Source: Bifidobacterium catenulatum subsp. kashiwanohense JCM 15439 = DSM 21854 (lineage in GTDB: Bacteria > Actinomycetota > Actinomycetes > Actinomycetales > Bifidobacteriaceae). From it: DNA of 64,000 bases. Positions 19,761-29,619 of the stretch are shown piece by piece; positions within the stretch are counted from its first letter, which is position 1, and each line of letters opens with the position of its first letter. The notes under the pieces are model-generated. The model did no database searches, was not told the origin of the DNA, and worked only from the letters and a program-made list of their open reading frames with translations. The DNA lies in the NCBI RefSeq assembly GCF_001042615.1, contig NZ_AP012327.1, positions 744,001 to 808,000 on the forward strand, in the 5' to 3' direction. Made by a program: the position numbers and the translations under genes.

Positions 19761-21152
19761 GTGGCAAAAGGCGCATCTATTTCAGGATTTCCAGAGTGGC
19801 TCCCCTCTGAACGTGTTGTGGAGCAGCGTGTTATCGACACGCTCCGTGAAGTTTTCGAGCTCAATGGCTTCATAGGCATTGAAACTCGTGCGGTTGAGCA
19901 GGGTTCGAGCCTGCTCAAAAAAGGCGAAACCAGCAAGGAGATTTACTTGCTGAGCCGTCTTCAGGAGGTCGGTCATGAGTCCGACACTCCGATTGAAGAT
20001 CGTCTTGGTCTGCATTTTGATTTGACTGTTCCGCTGAGCCGTTATGTCGTTGAGCATTCGGGTGATTTGGCGTTCCCGTTTAAGCGTTGGCAGATTCAGA
20101 AGGTCTGGCGTGGCGAACGTCCTCAGGAAGGTCGTTTCCGCGAGTTCGTGCAGGCCGATATCGATGTGATCGGCAATGGTGATCTACCGGATCATTATGA
20201 GGTTGAGTTGCCGCTGGTCATGGTATCGGCTTTGGAACGTCTGCGCGAGTTCGGTCTGCCGAAGGCCACCGTGCATGCGAACAACCGCAAGCTCTCCGAA
20301 GGTTTCTACCGTGGTTTGGGCCTGAATGACATCGAAGGCGTGCTTCGTGAGATCGACAAGCTCGACAAAATCGGTGCCGACGAAGTAGCCAAGCTGCTGG
20401 TGGAAGGTTGCGGAGCCGACGAGAATCAGGCTCGCGCGTGCCTTGAGCTCGCGGAGCTTACCGCCGCCGATGGTGCGGAACTGTCCAGCAAGTTCGACGC
20501 GTTGTGCGAGAAGCACGACATCGCCAATGATTCCGAGGCGTATGCGCTCGCACGTCAGGGTCTTGACACGTTGGCGATGATTGTTGACGAGGCCGCTCGT
20601 ATTCGCCCGGGCTCCGTGATTGCGGATCTGAAGATCGCCCGCGGCTTGGATTACTACACCGGTTCCGTGTATGAGACGTTCCTTGACGGTGCGGCTTCGC
20701 TCGGATCCATCTGCTCCGGAGGCCGTTACGACAACCTCGCATCGCAGGGCAGCAAGAAGTACCCGGGTGTGGGCCTGTCCATCGGCCTGTCTCGCTTGGT
20801 TTCGTACATGCTGCACACCGCCGGCGCCCACGCGAATCGTGTGTCCCCGGCCTCCGTGCTCGTGGCCGTGTGGAACGAGGGGGACCGTTCCGCGTCCAAC
20901 CTGATCGCCAACCAGCTGCGCGCCCGTGGCATCGCCGCTGACGTGGCTCCGACCGCGGCTAAGCTCGGCAAGCAGATCAAGTATGCCGACAAGCTCGGCA
21001 TTCCGTACGTGTGGTTCCCGGCAGACGAGTCCGCGCAAGACGCTTCGGACGAAGTCAAGAACATTGTCACAGGCGATCAGCAGCCGGCCGACGCACAGTC
21101 TTGGGAGCCGGATACTGTGTATGCCCAGCAAACCGTTACCGTAGAAGCCTGA
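19761..21152 (+). CDS. hisS: Histidyl-tRNA synthetase
   Basis: A class II synthetase of 463 residues that charges tRNA-His. Motif 1 lies around GIETRAVEQ, motif 2 around VWRGERPQEGRFREFVQAD, the histidine motif is LKIARGLDYYTGSVYE, and motif 3 is PGVGLSIGLSRL. The C-terminal anticodon-binding domain starts near residue 360 (SPASVLVAVWNEGDR). Translation starts at GTG 19761 after a short AGGGAATC. A TATTAT box lies only 9 bases before the GTG, so the leader may be extremely short. AspS follows after 42 bases, in an operon. Confidence 0.97.
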   Translation: MAKGASISGFPEWLPSERVVEQRVIDTLREVFELNGFIGIETRAVEQGSSLLKKGETSKEIYLLSRLQEVGHESDTPIEDRLGLHFDLTVPLSRYVVEHSGDLAFPFKRWQIQKVWRGERPQEGRFREFVQADIDVIGNGDLPDHYEVELPLVMVSALERLREFGLPKATVHANNRKLSEGFYRGLGLNDIEGVLREIDKLDKIGADEVAKLLVEGCGADENQARACLELAELTAADGAELSSKFDALCEKHDIANDSEAYALARQGLDTLAMIVDEAARIRPGSVIADLKIARGLDYYTGSVYETFLDGAASLGSICSGGRYDNLASQGSKKYPGVGLSIGLSRLVSYMLHTAGAHANRVSPASVLVAVWNEGDRSASNLIANQLRARGIAADVAPTAAKLGKQIKYADKLGIPYVWFPADESAQDASDEVKNIVTGDQQPADAQSWEPDTVYAQQTVTVEA

Positions 21153-21194
21153 AATCGCAAGACTTCAATCAAGAGAATAAGGAATAGGGGAAGC

Positions 21195-22994
21195 ATGAGC
21201 CAGACGGCTTATAGAACACATCATGCAACCGAAGTGACCGAGGAACTCGTCGGTCAGAAGGTGACGCTCTCCGGTTGGGTTGATCGTCGTCGCGACCACG
21301 GCGGCGTGGCCTTCATCGATCTTCGCGACAACACCGGTTTGGTGCAGGTTGTCATTTATGACGAGGACATGGCGCGTCCGCTGCGTTCCGAGTTTGTGAT
21401 TCAGGTTGTAGGCGAGGTTCGCCTGCGTCCGGACGGCAATGAGAACGATCATCTGGCCACCGGCAAGATCGAGGTCGTTGCTGAAAGCATCGAGGTGCTT
21501 GCCAAGTCCGATGCGCTGCCATTCCAGGTGTCCACCGCTTTGGAGAACGAGTCTGAGAACAAGCTGCCGGGTGAGGAGGTTCGTCTCAAGTACCGTTATC
21601 TTGATCTGCGTCGTCCGTCCATGCAGCGCAATCTGAAGTTGCGTTCCCAGATGTCGAAGGCCGCACGCCACGCTCTGGAGGAGATGGGCTTCGAAGAGGT
21701 CGAAACTCCGACCATGATCAAGTCCACTCCGGAAGGTGCCCGTGATTTCGTGGTGCCGGCCCGTTTGGTGCCGGGTTCCTGGTATGCGTTGCCGCAGTCC
21801 CCGCAGTTGCTTAAGCAGCTGCTCATGGTCTCCGGCGTGGAACGTTACTACCAGCTGGCACGTTGCTACCGTGATGAGGACTTCCGCGCCGACCGCCAGC
21901 CGGAGTTCACCCAGCTTGATATGGAAATGGCATTTGTGGATCAGGAAGATGTGATGGCCATGGCTGAAAAGGTCATCGCCGCCATCTGGAAGTCCGCAGG
22001 CTATGAGATTCAGCTGCCGATCCAGCGCATCACTTGGCAGGAAGCCATGGATAAGTACGGCTCCGACAAGCCGGATCTGCGTTTCGGTAATCCGCTGATC
22101 GAGCTGACTGACTACTTCAAGAACACTCCGTTCCGCGTGTTCCAGGCTCCGTACGTCGGCGCGGTGCTCTTCAAGGGTGGTGCAGCCACGCCTCGCCGCC
22201 AGTTCGACGCTTGGCAGGATTGGGCCAAGCAGCGCGGTGCCAAGGGCCTTGCCTACGTGGTGTTTGCTGAGAACGGCGAGCTCAAGGGACCTGTTGCCAA
22301 GAACCTGTCTGAAGAGGAACGCGCTGGCCTGAAGGAAGCCGTTGGCGCGGAAGACGGCGATGCTGTGTTCTTCGCCGCAGGCCGCCGCACCTCCGCTCAG
22401 GAGCTGCTTGGTGCCGTGCGCGTGGAATTGGCTGATCGTGCCGGTCTGCTCAAGCCCGACGATTTCGCGTTCACCTGGGTTGTGGACTTCCCGCTGTTCA
22501 AGGCCGCCGACGATCCGGATGATGACGATGTGGCGGTTGGCCACTCCAAGTGGACTTCCATGCACCACCCGTTCACCATGCCGTCCAAGGATTGGATTGA
22601 CACCTTCGACAAGGATCCGGAACACGCCATGTCCGATTCCTACGACATCGTGTGCAACGGTAACGAAATGGGCGGCGGTTCCGTTCGTATCCACCGCGAT
22701 GACATTCAGGATCGTGTGCTCGATGTGCTCGGCATCACTCCTGAAGAGGCTGCCGACAAGTTCGGCTTCCTGCTTGAAGCCTTCAAGTACGGCGCTCCGC
22801 CGCATGCTGGCATCGCTCTCGGTTGGGATCGTACCGCCGCCATCCTGGCTGGCGCCGACTCCATCCGCGACGTCATCGCCTTCCCGAAGGCTGGCGGCGG
22901 TCGTGATCCGCTGACCGGCGCTCCGGCTCCGATTTCCGACGAACAGCGTGCGGAAACCGGCGTTGATTATGATCCGGAAGAAGACGAAGACTGA
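21195..22994 (+). CDS. aspS: Aspartyl-tRNA synthetase, bacterial long form
   Basis: A 599-residue class II synthetase. An N-terminal OB anticodon-binding fold ([22 protein letters not shown]) is followed by motif 1, motif 2 ([26 protein letters not shown]), the large GAD insertion of the bacterial type (about 280-430) and motif 3 ([13 protein letters not shown]). The long form in bacteria lacking gatCAB-independent Asn charging can be non-discriminating; the sequence alone does not settle this. It has a good ribosome site (AGGGGAAGC). Confidence 0.98.
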   Translation: MSQTAYRTHHATEVTEELVGQKVTLSGWVDRRRDHGGVAFIDLRDNTGLVQVVIYDEDMARPLRSEFVIQVVGEVRLRPDGNENDHLATGKIEVVAESIEVLAKSDALPFQVSTALENESENKLPGEEVRLKYRYLDLRRPSMQRNLKLRSQMSKAARHALEEMGFEEVETPTMIKSTPEGARDFVVPARLVPGSWYALPQSPQLLKQLLMVSGVERYYQLARCYRDEDFRADRQPEFTQLDMEMAFVDQEDVMAMAEKVIAAIWKSAGYEIQLPIQRITWQEAMDKYGSDKPDLRFGNPLIELTDYFKNTPFRVFQAPYVGAVLFKGGAATPRRQFDAWQDWAKQRGAKGLAYVVFAENGELKGPVAKNLSEEERAGLKEAVGAEDGDAVFFAAGRRTSAQELLGAVRVELADRAGLLKPDDFAFTWVVDFPLFKAADDPDDDDVAVGHSKWTSMHHPFTMPSKDWIDTFDKDPEHAMSDSYDIVCNGNEMGGGSVRIHRDDIQDRVLDVLGITPEEAADKFGFLLEAFKYGAPPHAGIALGWDRTAAILAGADSIRDVIAFPKAGGGRDPLTGAPAPISDEQRAETGVDYDPEEDED

Positions 22995-23014
22995 TAGTGT
23001 TTTCGCTTTGAGAT

Positions 23015-23062
23015 AACAGGCTGTCTTTGCATGAGAGACCGTGCGAGGACAGCCTGTTTTTA
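23015..23062 (+). terminator. hisS-aspS operon terminator
   Basis: AACAGGCTGTC (23015-23025) pairs with GACAGCCTGTT (23048-23058), then TTTATTG. Confidence 0.87.
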
Positions 23063-23152
23063 TTGTATATGCTGTCTATTTTCTCTTGCTACCGGTATGG
23101 TGGAGCAAAGATGAGTATTTGAAATATTATGAGAAAGAGCTGAATCTGTAGT

Positions 23153-24706
23153 ATGAGTTTGAAACAATCGTTGGAAGAACATGATTTTCATGGTGTCTGG
23201 ATGCGGCTTCTCGCGTTGGCGATGACACTGATTGTGGCAGTGAGCGCACTCGTCGCATCCCCAGTCAATGCTCACGCCGCCGAAGTCGGAGATCCCTCCG
23301 CAGTCAAGGGCAAAACCTACGCGGTTGGTACTGATACCACGTTCGCACCGTTCGAATATCGGGAGAACGGCAAGATGACCGGTATCGATATGGAACTGAT
23401 TCGTGCCATCGCCCAAGAAGAAGGATTCGAAGTCACCATCCAATCATTGGGTTTCAATGCGGCATTGCAGGCTTTGAGCTCCAATCAGGTGGATGTGGTG
23501 ATCGCAGGCATGTCAATCACTGACGAACGCAAGGCGACCTACGATTTTTCCAATCCTTACTTCCAGTCCGGCATTCAAATGGCCATCGCTGAAAACAACG
23601 ATAGTATTACCAGCTACAAGGATCTTGATGGTAAAACCGTTGTTGCGAAAACCGGTTCGGAAGGTGAATCCTACGCCAAGCAGCATGCGAGCGAGTATGG
23701 CTACACCGTGACTTCTGTGGACCAGTCGTCAACCATGTACGAGATGGTCAAATCCGGCAATGCGGACGCGGTATTCGACGACTATCCGGTGCTTGCCTAC
23801 GGTGTTTCCCAAAATAACGGTTTGAAGATCGTGACACCGAAGGTGCCGCACGGCGAATATGGCATGGCCGTGAATAAAGGCAAGAACGCCGATCTGCTGG
23901 CCGCCATCGACGATGGTTTGAACAAGCTCATCGCTTCGGGTGAATATGAGACGATCGTCGCGCAGTATCTGGGCGAAGCCGGCGCGAAGGAACAGGTCAA
24001 GGCGATTTCCGGCAAGGTCACCGACAATGGTGCCGACGATGCGGCTCAGAAGAAAGTCGGTTTTTTGGGGCTTGCCAAACAGTCGATGCCGGCTTTGCTG
24101 ACCGGTCTGAAGAACACGTTGCTGATTACCTTGCTGTCATTTGCGATCGCGCTGGTTCTGGGTGTCGCTTTTGGTTTGATGAAGGTGTCTGAAAACAAGA
24201 TTCTGGAAGGCATAGCCAAGGTCTACATTGCAGTGTTTCGTGGTACGCCTATTCTGGTATGGGCGTTCTTCTTCTATTTTGGTGTGCCGCAGCTGATCGG
24301 ACACAGTGTGAACATTTGGGCTGCGGGCGCGTTGACGCTGTCGCTCAATTCCGGCGCATATCTGGCGGAGATCGTGCGTGGCGCCGTGCAGTCCGTTGAC
24401 TCTGGTCAGATGGAGGGCGCACGCTCGCTTGGCCTCAACCATCATCAGGCTATGGCGCGCGTGATCATGCCTCAGGCCGCTGCGATCGCCATGCCGTCGA
24501 TCATCAACCAGCTGGTCATTATGATCAAGGATTCCTCGCTGCTGCTGGCCATCGGCTTCGGTGAATTGCTGTATCAGGCGCAGCAATTGTATGCGGCGAA
24601 CTTCCGCGTCACTGAAACGTTGCTGATCGTCGGTGTGATGTACTTCGTGGCCATCACCATCCTCACATGGCTGGCCAATATCGTTGACAGGAAGGTGAAT
24701 CGATGA
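23153..24706 (+). CDS. Amino-acid ABC transporter: binding protein fused to permease
   Basis: A 517-residue single protein doing two jobs. The signal sequence (about 15-43) ends at NAHAA. A family-3 amino-acid binding domain (about 52-280) has FAPFEY, the GMSITDER motif and the lobe-2 [10 protein letters not shown]. The permease domain (about 305-517) has the HisM/GlnP-type membrane segments and the EAA loop [19 protein letters not shown]. Such fusions anchor the receptor at the membrane, as in lactobacillal GlnPQ. The ATG overlaps nothing upstream, but the downstream ATPase overlaps its stop by 4 bases. The substrate is probably a polar amino acid such as glutamine. Confidence 0.93.
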   Translation: MSLKQSLEEHDFHGVWMRLLALAMTLIVAVSALVASPVNAHAAEVGDPSAVKGKTYAVGTDTTFAPFEYRENGKMTGIDMELIRAIAQEEGFEVTIQSLGFNAALQALSSNQVDVVIAGMSITDERKATYDFSNPYFQSGIQMAIAENNDSITSYKDLDGKTVVAKTGSEGESYAKQHASEYGYTVTSVDQSSTMYEMVKSGNADAVFDDYPVLAYGVSQNNGLKIVTPKVPHGEYGMAVNKGKNADLLAAIDDGLNKLIASGEYETIVAQYLGEAGAKEQVKAISGKVTDNGADDAAQKKVGFLGLAKQSMPALLTGLKNTLLITLLSFAIALVLGVAFGLMKVSENKILEGIAKVYIAVFRGTPILVWAFFFYFGVPQLIGHSVNIWAAGALTLSLNSGAYLAEIVRGAVQSVDSGQMEGARSLGLNHHQAMARVIMPQAAAIAMPSIINQLVIMIKDSSLLLAIGFGELLYQAQQLYAANFRVTETLLIVGVMYFVAITILTWLANIVDRKVNR

Positions 24707-25467
24707 GCGAGAACGGCAATCACGGCAACAATGATGGCGAAGTGATCATCGGCGTCAAGAATCTGCATAAAAATTATGGCCATACGGAAGTCATCAAAGG
24801 CGTCGATCTTACGGTACGCAAGGGCGAGGTGATTTGCATCATCGGACCGTCCGGTGCCGGTAAATCCACCATATTACGTTGCCTGAATGGACTTGAAAAA
24901 GCCTCCAGCGGCCAGATTGTGGTCAACGGCCATGATTTGGGCGATCCGCACGTGAACATCGACCAGGTGCGTGAGCAGGTTGGCATGGTGTTCCAGCATT
25001 TCAACCTGTTCAACAACATGAGCGTGATCGACAACATCACTCTCGCGCCGAAACTGGTGCACAAGAAAACCGACGAGCAGGCACGAGAACATGCGATGGC
25101 ATTGCTGAAAACCGTGGGATTGGCCGAAAAGGCCGATGTTATGCCGAAATCGTTGTCAGGCGGTCAAAAGCAGCGTGTGGCCATCGCGCGCTCCTTGGCC
25201 ATGCGCCCAAAAGTCATGCTGTTCGACGAGGCCACATCGGCGCTCGACCCGGAAATGGTCGGAGATGTGCTCGAAGTCATTCGTGAACTGGCCGAAGAGG
25301 GAATGACCATGGTGCTGGTGACCCATGAGATGGGTTTCGCCCGCGAAGTGTCCACCCGTGTGATCTTTACGGATGCGGGCGTGATTGAAGAGGAAGGCAC
25401 TCCGGATGAGATTTTCAACCATCCGAAGAGCGAACGTCTGAAGACATTCCTTTCCAAAGTGCTCTGA
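24703..25467 (+). CDS. Amino-acid ABC transporter ATPase (GlnQ type)
   Basis: A 254-residue ATPase that powers the preceding fused receptor/permease. Walker [11 protein letters not shown]-loop (VFQHFNLF), signature LSGGQKQR, Walker [15 protein letters not shown] and switch H ([11 protein letters not shown]) are all present. It overlaps the preceding gene at ATGA, so the two are translationally coupled. In Walker B the residue after DE is Ala (DEAT); many relatives have Pro. Confidence 0.95.
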   Translation: MSENGNHGNNDGEVIIGVKNLHKNYGHTEVIKGVDLTVRKGEVICIIGPSGAGKSTILRCLNGLEKASSGQIVVNGHDLGDPHVNIDQVREQVGMVFQHFNLFNNMSVIDNITLAPKLVHKKTDEQAREHAMALLKTVGLAEKADVMPKSLSGGQKQRVAIARSLAMRPKVMLFDEATSALDPEMVGDVLEVIRELAEEGMTMVLVTHEMGFAREVSTRVIFTDAGVIEEEGTPDEIFNHPKSERLKTFLSKVL

Positions 25468-25553
25468 CGGTTTTGGCAGGGTGGCATGTGGATTACGGTG
25501 GTAATGTGATGGTCGCGCCATCGTAGAGGTTTGCATACAAATCTGCATGTAAA

Positions 25554-25600
25554 AGACAGGCGAATGTAGGATGAAATTCATCTTGCGTTCGCCTGTTTTG
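25554..25600 (+). terminator. Terminator after the first amino-acid ABC operon
   Basis: ACAGGCGAA (25556-25564) pairs with TTCGCCTGT (25588-25596). Additional pairing of GGATGAA with TTCATCT lies inside, followed by TTTTG. Confidence 0.8.
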
Positions 25601-25637
25601 CTCTTTCTCGTTGCCTGGTGTTCCTACGTTGGAATAC

Positions 25638-25772
25638 ATGAGTATTGGTGATATGCGTCGCCGTGTTATGGACGGTTTCAAATCCAAGGTTTCTGAACGG
25701 GTAGTGTTCGGTGCGGTGGTTGTATTGTTCATAATAGCCGTGCTGGCTATCGAATTACCGCGATTGTGGTAG
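25638..25772 (+). CDS. Possible 44-residue single-span membrane protein
   Basis: A short reading frame from ATG 25638 to TAG 25770-25772. It gives a basic amphipathic start (MSIGDMRRRVMDGFKSKV), a strongly hydrophobic helix (VVFGAVVVLFIIAVLAIEL) and the end PRLW. This is the pattern of a small inner-membrane protein. The ribosome site (TTGGAATAC) is weak. It sits alone between a terminator and the gluA promoter in a 465-base stretch otherwise without genes. No family recognised. Confidence 0.35.
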   Translation: MSIGDMRRRVMDGFKSKVSERVVFGAVVVLFIIAVLAIELPRLW

Positions 25773-25789
25773 CTGCCATCATGGTGCGT

Positions 25790-25824
25790 GAGATATGAGA
25801 TATCAGATATCAGATATCAGTATT
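25790..25824. repeat. 7-bp tandem repeat upstream of gluA
   Basis: Five units of seven bases, GAGATAT, GAGATAT, CAGATAT, CAGATAT, CAGTATT. The GATATC joins make the array partly palindromic. It lies 109 bases before the gluA start. Confidence 0.75.
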
Positions 25825-25920
25825 GCGGTCGGTAACGCGCTATGATGCATTTTGAGACAACGCTGTCTCATATTTCGAGCACGTCAGGGGACGGTAACAG
25901 CCGCGGAAACATGGCTTCCA

Positions 25921-25926
25921 TATACT
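25921..25926 (+). promoter_or_regulatory. Candidate -10 box directly before gluA
   Basis: TATACT ends 6 bases before the gluA ATG. If used, the transcript would begin at or next to the start codon. No recognisable -35 hexamer 16-18 bases upstream. Confidence 0.35.
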
Positions 25927-25932
25927 ATCCGT

Positions 25933-26730
25933 ATGACAGATATCAAAGAAACGCAAGAGACGCGCCCGATTATGCCGGGCACGGAAGACAGCGACCGACC
26001 GCTGGTCGAATTGACCCACGTTGAAAAGCACTACGGTGACTTGCATGTACTCAAGGATATCAACCTCACCGTCAAGAAGGGCGAAGTGCTGGTCATCGTC
26101 GGTCCATCCGGTTCCGGCAAGTCTACGATGTGCCGCACCATCAACCGTTTGGAAACCATTGATTCCGGTGATATTCGCATTGATGGGAAACCGTTGCCTC
26201 AGGAAGGCAAGGAGCTCGCCAGCCTGCGTGCTGAGGTTGGCATGGTATTCCAGTCGTTCAACCTGTTCGCCAACAAGACAATTCTTGAGAATGTGACGCT
26301 CGCACCGATCAAGGTGCGACACATGGATAAGAAGGCGGCCGAGGATCTTGCCATGGATCTGCTCTCCCGAGTGGGCGTGGCTTCGCAGGCTTCCAAGATG
26401 CCATCGCAGCTCTCCGGCGGTCAGCAGCAGCGTGTCGCCATCGCCCGCGCGCTTGCCATGCAGCCGAAGGTCATGTTGTTCGATGAGCCGACGTCCGCAC
26501 TTGATCCGGAAATGGTCAATGAAGTGCTTGACGTCATGGTGGAGCTGGCTCACGAAGGCATGACCATGCTGTGCGTGACCCACGAAATGGGCTTCGCACG
26601 CAAGGTGGCCGACAAGGTCGTGTTCATGTCCGACGGCCAGATTCTTGAGCAGAGCACGCCGGAGGACTTCTTTGAAAATCCGAAGACCGATCGTGCCAAG
26701 GACTTCCTGTCGAAGATTCTCACCCATTGA
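25933..26730 (+). CDS. gluA: Glutamate-type ABC transporter ATPase GluA
   Basis: A 265-residue ATPase of the polar amino-acid uptake group. Walker [11 protein letters not shown]-loop VFQSFNLF, signature LSGGQQQR, Walker [15 protein letters not shown] and switch [11 protein letters not shown] are intact. It is first of four genes ordered ATPase, receptor, permease, permease, the order of corynebacterial gluABCD. No Shine-Dalgarno sequence precedes the ATG. The only other in-frame start is a TTG 81 bases upstream, so this start may be leaderless. Confidence 0.94.
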   Translation: MTDIKETQETRPIMPGTEDSDRPLVELTHVEKHYGDLHVLKDINLTVKKGEVLVIVGPSGSGKSTMCRTINRLETIDSGDIRIDGKPLPQEGKELASLRAEVGMVFQSFNLFANKTILENVTLAPIKVRHMDKKAAEDLAMDLLSRVGVASQASKMPSQLSGGQQQRVAIARALAMQPKVMLFDEPTSALDPEMVNEVLDVMVELAHEGMTMLCVTHEMGFARKVADKVVFMSDGQILEQSTPEDFFENPKTDRAKDFLSKILTH

Positions 26731-26769
26731 AATGACTGACGGGAATAAGACAGAAGAAGGATTTTCGAT

Positions 26770-27609
26770 ATGAAACTTTCTATGAGGGCGAAGCGTATGC
26801 TACGCAGGGTTATAGCGACCTTCTGCGCATGCGCATGCGTGTTCGCAGTGTCCGCCTGTGGCGCGGACGACGCCGATGGCAAGATTCGCGTCGGTATCAA
26901 GTTCGACCAGCCTGGTTTGGGATTCAAGAAGTCCGGCACCTATGTCGGCTTCGATGTGGATGTGGCCAAGTACATTGCGAAGAAACTCGGCTATTCCGAA
27001 GACCAGATCGTATGGAAGGAGGCACCGTCGAAGCAGCGTGAGGCCATGCTGCAGAATGGCGATGTCGATTTCATCGTTGCAACGTATTCCATCACTGACG
27101 AACGTAAGAAGGTGGTCTCCTTCGCGGGACCGTACTTCGTTGCGGGTCAGGATCTGCTCGTGCGTAAGGATGAAACCTCCATCAATGGTCCGGAGGATCT
27201 TAATGGCAAGCGTCTGTGCTCCGTAACCGGTTCCACTTCCGCGGTTACCGTCAAGGAGAAGTTCGCCAACGAAGTGCAGCTCATGGAGCAGCCGGGTTAC
27301 GCGGAATGCGCTACCGCACTGTTCTCGGGCATCGTTGATGCGGTGACCACCGACGATATTATTCTGGCGGGTCTTGCCTCCGCTTCGCGTGGCCGTCTGC
27401 GTGTGGTCGGCAAGCCGTTCACCCAGGAGTATTACGGCGTCGGCATCAAGAAGGGCGATACGAAGCTGGCCACCCAGATCAACAACGCCATCGCCGATAT
27501 GATTCAGGATGGTTCCTGGCAGCGTGCCATTTCCGACAACACGAAGGGCACTGCATACACGCCGAACGCGAAGTATAATCCGCCGGAGCCGACTGAGGGG
27601 GAGAAGTGA
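26770..27609 (+). CDS. gluB: Glutamate-binding lipoprotein GluB
   Basis: A 279-residue receptor. The signal peptide ends in a lipobox FAVSAC with the lipid-carrying Cys at 30. A family-3 solute-binding fold follows, with YVGFDVDVAKYIAKKLG, the FIVATYSITDERK hinge motif and VTTDDIILAG. It captures glutamate or a similar amino acid outside the membrane for the GluC/GluD channel. Ribosome site AGAAGGATT precedes the ATG. Next gene overlaps by 4 bases. Confidence 0.95.
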   Translation: MKLSMRAKRMLRRVIATFCACACVFAVSACGADDADGKIRVGIKFDQPGLGFKKSGTYVGFDVDVAKYIAKKLGYSEDQIVWKEAPSKQREAMLQNGDVDFIVATYSITDERKKVVSFAGPYFVAGQDLLVRKDETSINGPEDLNGKRLCSVTGSTSAVTVKEKFANEVQLMEQPGYAECATALFSGIVDAVTTDDIILAGLASASRGRLRVVGKPFTQEYYGVGIKKGDTKLATQINNAIADMIQDGSWQRAISDNTKGTAYTPNAKYNPPEPTEGEK

Positions 27610-28286
27610 TGGAATCGTTCATCTCATTGTTCAGCCAGTACAATGTGCCGGCTGCGTTTTTGGTGAACATCGAACTGACCTTGTGGTCTGCGTTGTTCTC
27701 CACGATTCTTGGTGTCATTCTCGTAATGATGCGCATCTCTCCGGTCGCGTCGCTGCGCATAGTGTCGGGTGCTTATGTCGAATTGTTTAAGAACCTGCCG
27801 TTGACCATCATCATGGTGTTCATGGTGTTGGGCGCCTATGCGCAGCTGAAGCTCAGCTTCTCCGACATGTTCGCCACGAACTTCTTCTGGCTGGCCGTCA
27901 CCGGCTTGAGCCTGTATACGGCGGCGTTCGTATGCGAATCATTGCGATCCGGCATCAACACGGTGCCTCTCGGCCAGGCTGAAGCCTGCCGCGCATTGGG
28001 ATTGAACTTCATGCAGTCCGCCACCCAGATCATTCTGCCTCAGGCATTCCGCGGCTCCGTGGCGCCGTTGGGCAATACGCTCATCGCATTGCTGAAGAAC
28101 TCCACGGTTGCGGCCGCGGCATCCGTCGCCACCGAAACCTCGTCGTTGATGAGCGAAATGATCGAATACCGTTCCGACGTGATTATTCCGATCTTCCTTA
28201 TCTTCGCGTTCGGTTATGTGATTCTGATCATTCCGATCGGCATGCTGACCACGTATCTGTCCAACAAGCTCGCGGTGAGGAGGTGA
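27606..28286 (+). CDS. gluC: Glutamate ABC transporter permease GluC
   Basis: A 226-residue inner-membrane subunit with about five helices and the EAA loop SGINTVPLGQAEACRALGLNF that contacts GluA. The ATG overlaps the gluB stop (ATGA), so the two are translationally coupled. It pairs with GluD to form the channel. Confidence 0.95.
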   Translation: MMESFISLFSQYNVPAAFLVNIELTLWSALFSTILGVILVMMRISPVASLRIVSGAYVELFKNLPLTIIMVFMVLGAYAQLKLSFSDMFATNFFWLAVTGLSLYTAAFVCESLRSGINTVPLGQAEACRALGLNFMQSATQIILPQAFRGSVAPLGNTLIALLKNSTVAAAASVATETSSLMSEMIEYRSDVIIPIFLIFAFGYVILIIPIGMLTTYLSNKLAVRR

Positions 28287-28292
28287 CGCACC

Positions 28293-29435
28293 ATGGCAAG
28301 CAATGAAAGCGCGGTGCTGTTCGACCAGCCCGGTCCTAAGAGCCGCAAAACCATTCGTATCGTCAATTGGATCGCAGGCATCGCCTTCGCGATCGTGGTT
28401 GTGTTGATTCTCATGAGGCTTCACAATCCGCCGGATGGCGAGAACCAGCTGAGCTGGGAACTGTGGAAGCCGGCTCTTGATGCCGAAGCGTGGACCGACT
28501 TCTATTTGCCGGGATTGTGGGCTACTATTCGCGCCTCCGTGCTGGCAGTGATTGGCGCGGTCCTGTTCGGTTTACTGTTTGGTATTGGCCGTCTGCTTCC
28601 GAACATCGTGATTCGTGCGATTTCCGGCGCCGTCGTTGAGTTCGCCCGCGCGGTCCCTGTGCTGTTGCTCATGATCTTCTTCTGGCGTTGGTTCGCTTTT
28701 GCCGGCCTGGCAAGCCCGGCATATTGGGCTGTTGTGCTCGCATTGGTGATCTATAACGGTTCCGTGGTGGCTGAGCTTGTTCGTTCCGGCGTCGGCAACC
28801 TGCCGAACGGCCAGCGTGAGGCGTCGCTCGCCTTGGGCCTGACTCGCACGCAGTCGCTGATGGAAGTCGAAGTGCCGCAGGCCATTTACGCCATGCTTCC
28901 TGCCGCTGTGACGCAGTTGGTGGTGGTGCTGAAGGATACCGCCCTCGGCTCGATCATCATGTATACCGATTTGTTGCAGGAATCACGCCGACTCGGTTCG
29001 ATGTACTTCAATATTCTGCAGACGCTAGTTGTTGCCGCCGTCATCTACTTCATCGCATGCTGGCTGTTGAGCCGACTTGCGGAATGGTTGCCGGAACGCA
29101 TGCAGAAGCACACCGCGGCACCTGCCGAACCGGAACCAGTTGCGCCGATCGCCATTATGGATCCGTCGAATGTGAACCAGATCGCTGTGGCCAAGGAAGG
29201 CGTGCCGCTTGGTGGCGCCCAACGCCTGTACCATGTGCATCATCGTGGTTCCAACGCGTCGATCCGCCATTGGCGTCAGACCCGCTACGTTCAGGGATTC
29301 GACGAGACGCATCCGGAAAGCCAGGTTGAGTTCGACAAGAACGGCAGGCCGATCAAAGATACGGCCAAGCAGGACAAGCTAAGATTCGATAAGCCGAAGT
29401 CCGACAAATCAACGGGCGATAAGCCCAAGCAGTGA
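28293..29435 (+). CDS. gluD: Glutamate ABC transporter permease GluD with long tail
   Basis: A 380-residue second permease. The membrane domain (about 25-265) has the EAA loop SGVGNLPNGQREASLALGL. A hydrophilic tail of about 110 residues follows, ending in repeated Lys/Asp/Pro units (DKPKSDKSTGDKPK). The tail is unusual for this family and of unknown role. It starts 6 bases after gluC with ribosome site GAGGAGGTG. Confidence 0.94.
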   Translation: MASNESAVLFDQPGPKSRKTIRIVNWIAGIAFAIVVVLILMRLHNPPDGENQLSWELWKPALDAEAWTDFYLPGLWATIRASVLAVIGAVLFGLLFGIGRLLPNIVIRAISGAVVEFARAVPVLLLMIFFWRWFAFAGLASPAYWAVVLALVIYNGSVVAELVRSGVGNLPNGQREASLALGLTRTQSLMEVEVPQAIYAMLPAAVTQLVVVLKDTALGSIIMYTDLLQESRRLGSMYFNILQTLVVAAVIYFIACWLLSRLAEWLPERMQKHTAAPAEPEPVAPIAIMDPSNVNQIAVAKEGVPLGGAQRLYHVHHRGSNASIRHWRQTRYVQGFDETHPESQVEFDKNGRPIKDTAKQDKLRFDKPKSDKSTGDKPKQ

Positions 29436-29458
29436 CGTCATTTGATCTGCGAAGACCA

Positions 29459-29503
29459 TAGGGCGCTGATTTCTTGCAGAGAGCGAGGAATCAGCGCCCT
29501 ATT
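29459..29503 (+). terminator. gluABCD terminator
   Basis: ATAGGGCGCTGATTTCT (29459-29475) pairs with AGGAATCAGCGCCCTAT (29487-29503) with one mismatch. Short T content after it. Confidence 0.8.
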
Positions 29504-29539
29504 GCATGAAAGAAGTCAGACAAAACGTAAGAAAAGCAG

Positions 29540-29585
29540 TATGCGGCGATTGGGTGTGGCGATGCCACGTTTCAATCGCCGCATA
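29540..29585. repeat. 46-base hairpin in the PPK2 leader
   Basis: TATGCGGCGATTG (29540-29552) and CAATCGCCGCATA (29573-29585) are exact reverse complements. Inside them GTGGC (29555-29559) pairs with GCCAC (29563-29567). GCTTAT/ATAAGC just after it forms another small stem before the ribosome site. Could be a terminator remnant, attenuator or binding site. Confidence 0.75.
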
Positions 29586-29619
29586 GCTTATTATCAGGGG
29601 ATAAGCAAGGAGGCTTGTC

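Noticed and set aside
21165-22805. 546-codon open frame on the minus strand opposite aspS
   Set aside because: It is entirely antisense to a certain gene and made of low-complexity residues from GC-rich codon bias. Similar shadows at 20184-21131, 36890-38065, 51388-52644 and 14710-15504 were rejected for the same reason.
25790-25824. Mobile-element footprint
   Set aside because: A five-unit 7-base tandem array with no inverted ends or transposase; better read as slippage repeat.
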